Shown: positions 59,669-64,000 of the stretch, piece by piece | Layout of the letters: every line of letters begins with the position of its first letter | Numbering within the stretch: position 1 is the first letter of the stretch | Assembly (NCBI RefSeq): GCF_025717045.1 | Contig: NZ_JAOVZN010000008.1 | Location: 241,538 to 305,537 of the forward strand | DNA: 64,000 nt | Origin: Flavobacterium sp. SH_e | GTDB taxonomy: Bacteria; Bacteroidota; Bacteroidia; Flavobacteriales; Flavobacteriaceae | Direction of reading: 5' to 3' | Position numbers and translations under genes: made by a program | Notes under the pieces: generated by a model | Databases searched by the model: none | Told to the model about the DNA's origin: nothing | The model's input: only the letters and a program-made list of their open reading frames with translations

Positions 59669-61114
59669 ATGGAAAGAAATAACAAAATTTGGATTAAAAT
59701 GAACGTGCTGATATGTTCATTTTTTATGATTCTTCTTTTAGGCAGTTGCAAAAAAGATGAAGCTAAAAATTACGCAGATATTATGACTGAGGGCGAAATG
59801 GAAGCCGAGCTTACTTCTCCTCCTCATGTACCAAAACCTGTTGGCGGCAGAACAGCTATGAAACTTAAATTAAACATGGAAATTAAGGAACAAGAAGGTA
59901 CAATGACTGATGGTGTAAAATATACTTATTGGACATTTGGAGGTTCTGTTCCGGGAAGTTTTATTAGAACGCGAGTTGGCGATGAAGTTGAATTTCATCT
60001 AAAAAACCATCCTGACAACAAATTACCGCATAATATTGATTTACATGCCGTAACTGGTCCAGGTGGTGGAGCAACTTCATCTCTTGTAGCTCCTGGACAT
60101 GAAAAAGTTTTCAGTTTTAAAGTTGTAAATCCTGGATTGTATGTATATCACTGTGCAACAGCTCCCGTGGGTATGCATATTGCAAATGGTATGTACGGAT
60201 TGATTCTGGTTGAACCTGAAGGCGGACTTCCTCCTGTTGATAAAGAATACTACGTAATGCAAGGTGATTTTTACACTCAAGGTGAATATGGAGCAAAAGG
60301 CCTTCAGCCGTTTGACATGAATAAAGCGGTAAAAGAAACACCTGATTATGTTGTATTTAATGGAAAAGTGGGTTCGTTAACAAACGGAAATGAATTGACC
60401 GCAAAAGTAGGCGAAACAGTTCGTTTATTTGTTGGAAACGGTGGACCAAACTTAGTTTCTTCTTTTCACGTTATTGGAGAAATATTTGATAATGTTCATG
60501 TTGAAGGCGGAAGTGCAGTAAACAAAAATGTTCAAACGACTTTAATTCCAGCTGGTGGCGCTGCGATTGTAGATTTTAAAGTTGAAACTCCCGGAACTTT
60601 CATTTTAGTTGATCACTCTATTTTCAGAGCTTTTAATAAAGGTGCATTGGGAATGCTAAAAGTAGAAGGAAAAGAAAACAAAAACATTTATTCTGGAACA
60701 ATTCAAGAAGGCATTTATTTACCTGAAGGAGGAACAATTCAGAAAATGCCAGGAACCTCAACTGTGAAAACTGAAACTCCAAAACGAACTATTGCCGAAA
60801 AAGTTAAAATTGGTAAAGAAATCTTCGGAACAACTTGTTTCGCTTGCCACCAATCTGAAGGACAAGGAATTCCAAACACTTTTCCTCCTTTGGCAAAATC
60901 AGATTATCTCAATGCCGATTCTAAACGTGCTATTAAAACAATACTTCATGGTTTAACTGGAGAAGTAACAGTAAACGGTAAAAAATACAACAACGTAATG
61001 CCTGCTCAGAATTTATCTGATGATGAAATAGCAAATGTGCTGACTTACATTTACAGCAGCTGGGGCAATAACAAAACAGAAATTACGCCAGAAATGGTAA
61101 AAGCGCTAAGATAA
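59669..61114 (+). CDS. nirK: Copper nitrite reductase with fused C-terminal cytochrome c
   Basis: A 481-residue lipoprotein (LLLGSC, Cys27; starting at the second Met, 59702, would give a tighter signal). Two cupredoxin domains carry all copper ligands: type 1 H121, C162, H170 and M175; type 2 H126, H161 and H316, with D124 and H267 as the catalytic Asp and His. A cytochrome c domain follows (C390-F-A-C-H394, Met444), making this the NirK-Cyt c fusion that accepts electrons directly. It reduces nitrite to nitric oxide in denitrification. A palindrome upstream suggests anaerobic control. nirV and SCO genes follow closely. Confidence 0.95.
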   Translation: MERNNKIWIKMNVLICSFFMILLLGSCKKDEAKNYADIMTEGEMEAELTSPPHVPKPVGGRTAMKLKLNMEIKEQEGTMTDGVKYTYWTFGGSVPGSFIRTRVGDEVEFHLKNHPDNKLPHNIDLHAVTGPGGGATSSLVAPGHEKVFSFKVVNPGLYVYHCATAPVGMHIANGMYGLILVEPEGGLPPVDKEYYVMQGDFYTQGEYGAKGLQPFDMNKAVKETPDYVVFNGKVGSLTNGNELTAKVGETVRLFVGNGGPNLVSSFHVIGEIFDNVHVEGGSAVNKNVQTTLIPAGGAAIVDFKVETPGTFILVDHSIFRAFNKGALGMLKVEGKENKNIYSGTIQEGIYLPEGGTIQKMPGTSTVKTETPKRTIAEKVKIGKEIFGTTCFACHQSEGQGIPNTFPPLAKSDYLNADSKRAIKTILHGLTGEVTVNGKKYNNVMPAQNLSDDEIANVLTYIYSSWGNNKTEITPEMVKALR

Positions 61115-61130
61115 CAGCAAAGCAAATGGC

Positions 61131-61913
61131 ATGAAAAAATACATTTTCATTCTTTTAATTGTCTTTTTCTCTGTGTTTACCAGTGTCATGAAAGCACAGG
61201 AAACGGGAATGGCTTTCATTAAAGAGGGATCTTTCGTCCCTCTTTATGGAGCCGTTTCTAAAAAACCTGTCGAAGTAAAATCGTTTTATATAGACATTTA
61301 CCCTGTCACAAATCGTGAATTTTTAGATTTCGTCAAAAAGAATCCTTCTTACCAAAAATCAAAAATTAAAGGACTTTTCGCCGATAAAAGCTATCTCTCT
61401 TATTGGAAAAACGATTTTGATTTTGGAAATGCAAAACCAAATTCTCCTGTGACAAATGTTTCTTGGTTTGCCGCAAAAAAATACTGCGAATGCGAAGGAA
61501 AACGTTTAGCTACTATGGATGAATGGGAATATGTAGCAATGGCTGACACTAAAAGAGTTGACGCAAGAATCAAAAAAGAATTCAACGAATATATTTTGTC
61601 TTGGTATGAGAAATCGAGAACGTATGAAAATGAAATTGGAAAAACCTTAAAAAATTATTGGGGCGTTTTCGACATGCACGGTTTGGTTTGGGAATGGACT
61701 TCTGATTTTAATAGCATCTTTTTATCGGGAGAATCCAGAAAAGACAAAAGCACCGACAAAAATCTCTTCTGCGGAAGCGGATCTGTAAACGCATCCGATT
61801 TAATGGATTATGCCGCTTTTATGCGTTACGCATTTCGTGGAAGCCTGAAAGCGCAATATTCAACACGAAATCTTGGATTTAGATGCGCCAGTACCACAAA
61901 ACCGAAAATCTAA
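61131..61913 (+). CDS. nirV: NirV-like formylglycine-generating enzyme-family protein
   Basis: A 260-residue protein with a signal peptide (cleavage after MKAQ, about residue 22) and an FGE-sulfatase/SUMF1 fold: VKSFYIDIYPVTNREFLDFV, YCECEGKRLATMDEWEYVA, GLVWEWTSDF and STRNLGFRCA. It lies 16 bp after nirK. NirV is frequently paired with NirK in other bacteria, but its role is unproven. The classical active-site cysteines of true FGE cannot be assigned with confidence here. Secreted or periplasmic. Confidence 0.88.
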   Translation: MKKYIFILLIVFFSVFTSVMKAQETGMAFIKEGSFVPLYGAVSKKPVEVKSFYIDIYPVTNREFLDFVKKNPSYQKSKIKGLFADKSYLSYWKNDFDFGNAKPNSPVTNVSWFAAKKYCECEGKRLATMDEWEYVAMADTKRVDARIKKEFNEYILSWYEKSRTYENEIGKTLKNYWGVFDMHGLVWEWTSDFNSIFLSGESRKDKSTDKNLFCGSGSVNASDLMDYAAFMRYAFRGSLKAQYSTRNLGFRCASTTKPKI

Positions 61914-61928
61914 TTTAAATTAGTTGAA

Positions 61929-62525
61929 ATGAAAAAAACAGCAATTGCTTTTCTTCTTCTCTTCTCATTTTACAGTTGTAAAGAAGCAGATAAAAAAGAA
62001 GTTAAAGCAGAAATAAAAAAAGAAATCAGCGATTTATCAATTTACAATCTTCCTTCCAAATGGACAACGCAAGATGGAAAAGACATCGAATTAAAATCGC
62101 TTAGAGGAAATGTTCTCGTAATGGTAATGATTTACACAAGTTGCAAAGCTGCATGTCCTAGATTAGTTGCCGATATGCGTGATATTGAATCGAAACTAGA
62201 GAAAAATACAAAACAACACGTCAAATTGATTTTAGTTAGTATAGATCCAAATACAGATACTCCTGAAAGATTAAAATCATTCGCAATTGAAAATAAAATG
62301 AATCAAGATCCTTGGATTTTCCTTCGTTCAACAGAAGAAAATACTAGAGAATTTGCAGCAGTTTTAGCAGTAAATTATAAAAAAATCTCGCCAATAGATT
62401 TTTCGCATTCGAACATTATTAGTGTTTTTAATCCAGAAGGAGAATTGGTTTTTCAGCAAGAAGGTTTAGGCGTAAATAATGATAAAACAATTGAAACAAT
62501 AAATCAGGAAGCCGAAAAGATATAG
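61929..62525 (+). CDS. SCO1/SenC family copper-delivery lipoprotein
   Basis: A 198-residue thioredoxin-fold lipoprotein (FYSC, Cys17). The copper-binding motif C72-K-A-A-C76 (TSCKAACP) and H160 in DFSHSN are present, as in SCO proteins that load copper into cytochrome oxidase or other cuproenzymes. Its place 15 bp behind nirV and near nirK suggests copper delivery to NirK, which is inference. It is probably co-transcribed with nirK and nirV. The gap that follows carries a dispersed inverted repeat. Confidence 0.9.
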   Translation: MKKTAIAFLLLFSFYSCKEADKKEVKAEIKKEISDLSIYNLPSKWTTQDGKDIELKSLRGNVLVMVMIYTSCKAACPRLVADMRDIESKLEKNTKQHVKLILVSIDPNTDTPERLKSFAIENKMNQDPWIFLRSTEENTREFAAVLAVNYKKISPIDFSHSNIISVFNPEGELVFQQEGLGVNNDKTIETINQEAEKI

Positions 62526-62533
62526 ACACAATT

Positions 62534-62677
62534 TTTAAACACATAGAAACATAGATTTTTAAGAAAGTAAAAAAAAGATGATTTTAAAAAATCTAGATTT
62601 TAACACATAGCTATGTGAATTGATGCAAGTGCAACGCCTTTTATTGAGGTTCTAAACTATGTTTCTATGTGTTTAAA
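62534..62677. repeat. TTTAAACACATAGAAACATAG inverted repeat with central palindrome
   Basis: Left arm about 62534-62554 and right arm about 62656-62676 are reverse complements over about 20 bp (TTTAAACACATAGAAACATA). A perfect palindrome CACATAGCTATGTG lies between them at 62604-62617. The 202-bp gap has no gene. Confidence 0.85.
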
Positions 62678-62727
62678 TTAAAATTTCATTAGATAAATAG
62701 GTTAATTAGTAAGAAACAAGAGCAGGT

Positions 62728-63951
62728 TTATGATAAAATCGGCTCTTGTTTTTTATTTATAATCGATGCCATAATTAGAATTAATCCCAAAACCAAAAGA
62801 ATACTAAATATCAAAATACTTTGAAAATATCCTGGAATACTTCCTTCTCCAAAAAAGAAGAACCAACCTTGAAGAAACAACAAAACCTCCGTCAAAATAT
62901 ATCCTAAAATAAAACACTTCACTCCTGTTTTTAATGATTTAGAATTGGCAGAAAGCATTTTATTCTGCAACAATATTCCAAACAAAAATCCTGTTATGAT
63001 TCCCAAAGTCGTTAAATGAATAAATCCGATTACAAAATTTCGAATTTGATGTGAAACTTCTGCTAGATTAGGAAAAATTGTCAGCAATTGAATGCCGACT
63101 TTTAAAAATAAAGAACACAAAGCCAAACCGTAAACAGCTTTTGTAGTTTTATCTAAAGCATTTCTAAAATGATTGATTTGCGGCTGAAGCATTTTATAGA
63201 AATAAATAAAAGCTCCTAATTGAATCAAAACTCCTAAAACATTGATATAACTCAAAATTTGATTTTCCATATACCAACGTACAGGAAAAGCTAACGTTAA
63301 TAGTGTAGAAATGATTATCAAAAAGTAAAACTTCTTAAATTTTGCCTCATCAATTTTACTTTGAAATTGTTTTAAAAACAAAGCTAAAATTGCCAATATA
63401 AACCAGCCATTAAATTGAAAATGAAGGAAAAACTGAATCGCTATTTGATAAAAGGCACTTTGTTTTCCTAACGTGCTTACGGCTGGCCCAAGACACCACA
63501 CCCCGAAAGTCGATAAAATCATAAACAGAATCGAAACCAATAAGAGTCTCTGCGAAGGAGATTTATCTGTTAAGCAGTCTTCCCAAATCAAGCGACAAAA
63601 AACATAACTCAACAAAATATGCATTGTTGAGAAAATAATCGAAAACAAAGCATATCCTTGAATCGGAAAGGCGATCATCATTCCAACAACTGAAAACTCA
63701 GTCATCCAAAATAAACGATTGTAAATGGGTTTCTGGCTTTTTTCTTTTGGAATAAAAAAATGAACGACCAAAACATAAACGATCAAATAAACCCAGCCCA
63801 ACATCGCAACGTGCGAATGGGCATGAAGCAGAAAACTATAGTTTAGAAAATCTAAAGGAAAAAGATACATAAAACGCATTAATAATCCGAAAACACAGGC
63901 AATCAGAAAATTAAAAAAACAGCAAAGTATCCAACTTTTTTGAGAATTCAT
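62728..63951 (-). CDS. Polytopic membrane protein with conserved histidines, near nirK
   Basis: A 407-residue protein with about 12 membrane helices. A histidine cluster H43-A-H45-S-H47 (LLHAHSHVAMLGWVY) lies in helix 2, with further helix histidines H111 and H177 (FLHFQFNGWF). This resembles the helix and histidine layout of haem-copper oxidase subunit I or NnrS-type haem/copper proteins, although canonical oxidase motifs are not complete. Being adjacent to the nirK module, on the opposite strand, a role in nitrogen-oxide metabolism is plausible but inferred. Its promoter lies at or past the window end. Confidence 0.7.
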   Translation of the reverse strand: MNSQKSWILCCFFNFLIACVFGLLMRFMYLFPLDFLNYSFLLHAHSHVAMLGWVYLIVYVLVVHFFIPKEKSQKPIYNRLFWMTEFSVVGMMIAFPIQGYALFSIIFSTMHILLSYVFCRLIWEDCLTDKSPSQRLLLVSILFMILSTFGVWCLGPAVSTLGKQSAFYQIAIQFFLHFQFNGWFILAILALFLKQFQSKIDEAKFKKFYFLIIISTLLTLAFPVRWYMENQILSYINVLGVLIQLGAFIYFYKMLQPQINHFRNALDKTTKAVYGLALCSLFLKVGIQLLTIFPNLAEVSHQIRNFVIGFIHLTTLGIITGFLFGILLQNKMLSANSKSLKTGVKCFILGYILTEVLLFLQGWFFFFGEGSIPGYFQSILIFSILLVLGLILIMASIINKKQEPILS

Positions 63952-63969
63952 ATTGCAACTTTTAAAACC

Positions 63970-64000
63970 TATAAAATTATTAAACCATATAAGTAATATA
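63970..64000. repeat. Partial AAACCATATAAGT word at the window end
   Basis: TATAAAATTATTAAACCATA then TAAGTAATATA contains the word also found at 32610-32700. The element continues beyond the window. Confidence 0.5.

Noticed and set aside
1..64000. CRISPR arrays, tRNA or rRNA genes, complete insertion sequences, prophage
   Set aside because: No regular spaced direct repeats, tRNA-like 3' ends, rRNA-like stretches, transposases or integrases were seen on either strand.

Overview
The window looks like chromosome from a Flavobacterium-type member of the Bacteroidota. It is AT-rich with very AT-rich intergenic DNA. Several genes follow -7 elements matching the flavobacterial consensus TAnnTTTG, and classical Shine-Dalgarno sequences are scarce. 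It carries many small lipoproteins, a TonB-dependent receptor with a CarboxypepD_reg-like N-terminus, and families typical of flavobacteria. I saw no rRNA, tRNA, CRISPR array, complete insertion sequence or prophage.

Layout. 1-2737: the end of a PhoX/DUF839 phosphatase and a di-haem peroxidase lipoprotein. 2882-3556: a 5'-truncated Clp ATPase remnant. 3607-9336 (minus): a topoisomerase IV operon, parE then parC, with a DUF1016 (YhcG-like) PD-(D/E)XK nuclease gene between the two subunits. 9500-16161 (minus): pncB, a transglutaminase, a flavin reductase, a YihY protein, a lipoprotein, a TIGR02117 protein and ychF. 16457-20861: a TonB receptor, a CarboxypepD_reg-like protein and a ferredoxin. 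21010-24994: acyl-CoA reductase (LuxC type), serC, serA and a DUF937 protein. 25190-29826: small membrane proteins, then an overlapping trio of LolD-like ATPase, polytopic membrane protein and TIGR02757 protein. 29983-43714: a DEAD-box-like helicase, lactonase, BatA protein, dihydroorotase-like protein, esterase, lipoproteins, MBL hydrolase, a conserved 486-residue protein, bcp, nth and a TPR protein. 44307-48798: an ECF sigma factor, a 47-residue protein not seen by long-ORF searches, and uvrA. 49204-55002 (minus): flippase, glycosyltransferase, YfhO and DUF4834. 55127-59436: a beta-barrel protein, an acetyltransferase-like protein, a zinc-ribbon miniprotein, a lipoprotein and an SPT/KBL-type synthase. 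59669-63951: a nitrite-respiration module of nirK (with fused cytochrome c), nirV-like, SCO and a histidine-rich polytopic membrane protein. nirK follows an FNR-type palindrome placed for class II activation.

Most of the content is ordinary core genome. The points that stand out are these: a LolD-like ATPase with an apparent two-helix membrane hairpin inserted between Walker A and the Q-loop; a DUF1016 nuclease inside the parE-parC operon that carries three 17-bp palindromes at an exact 36-bp period; a dihydroorotase homologue lacking its metal-binding histidines; an endonuclease III lacking the Fe-S cysteines; a helicase with DEFD in place of DEAD; a Clp remnant; and a vocabulary of short dispersed intergenic words that repeatedly form long, sometimes nested, inverted repeats around terminators.
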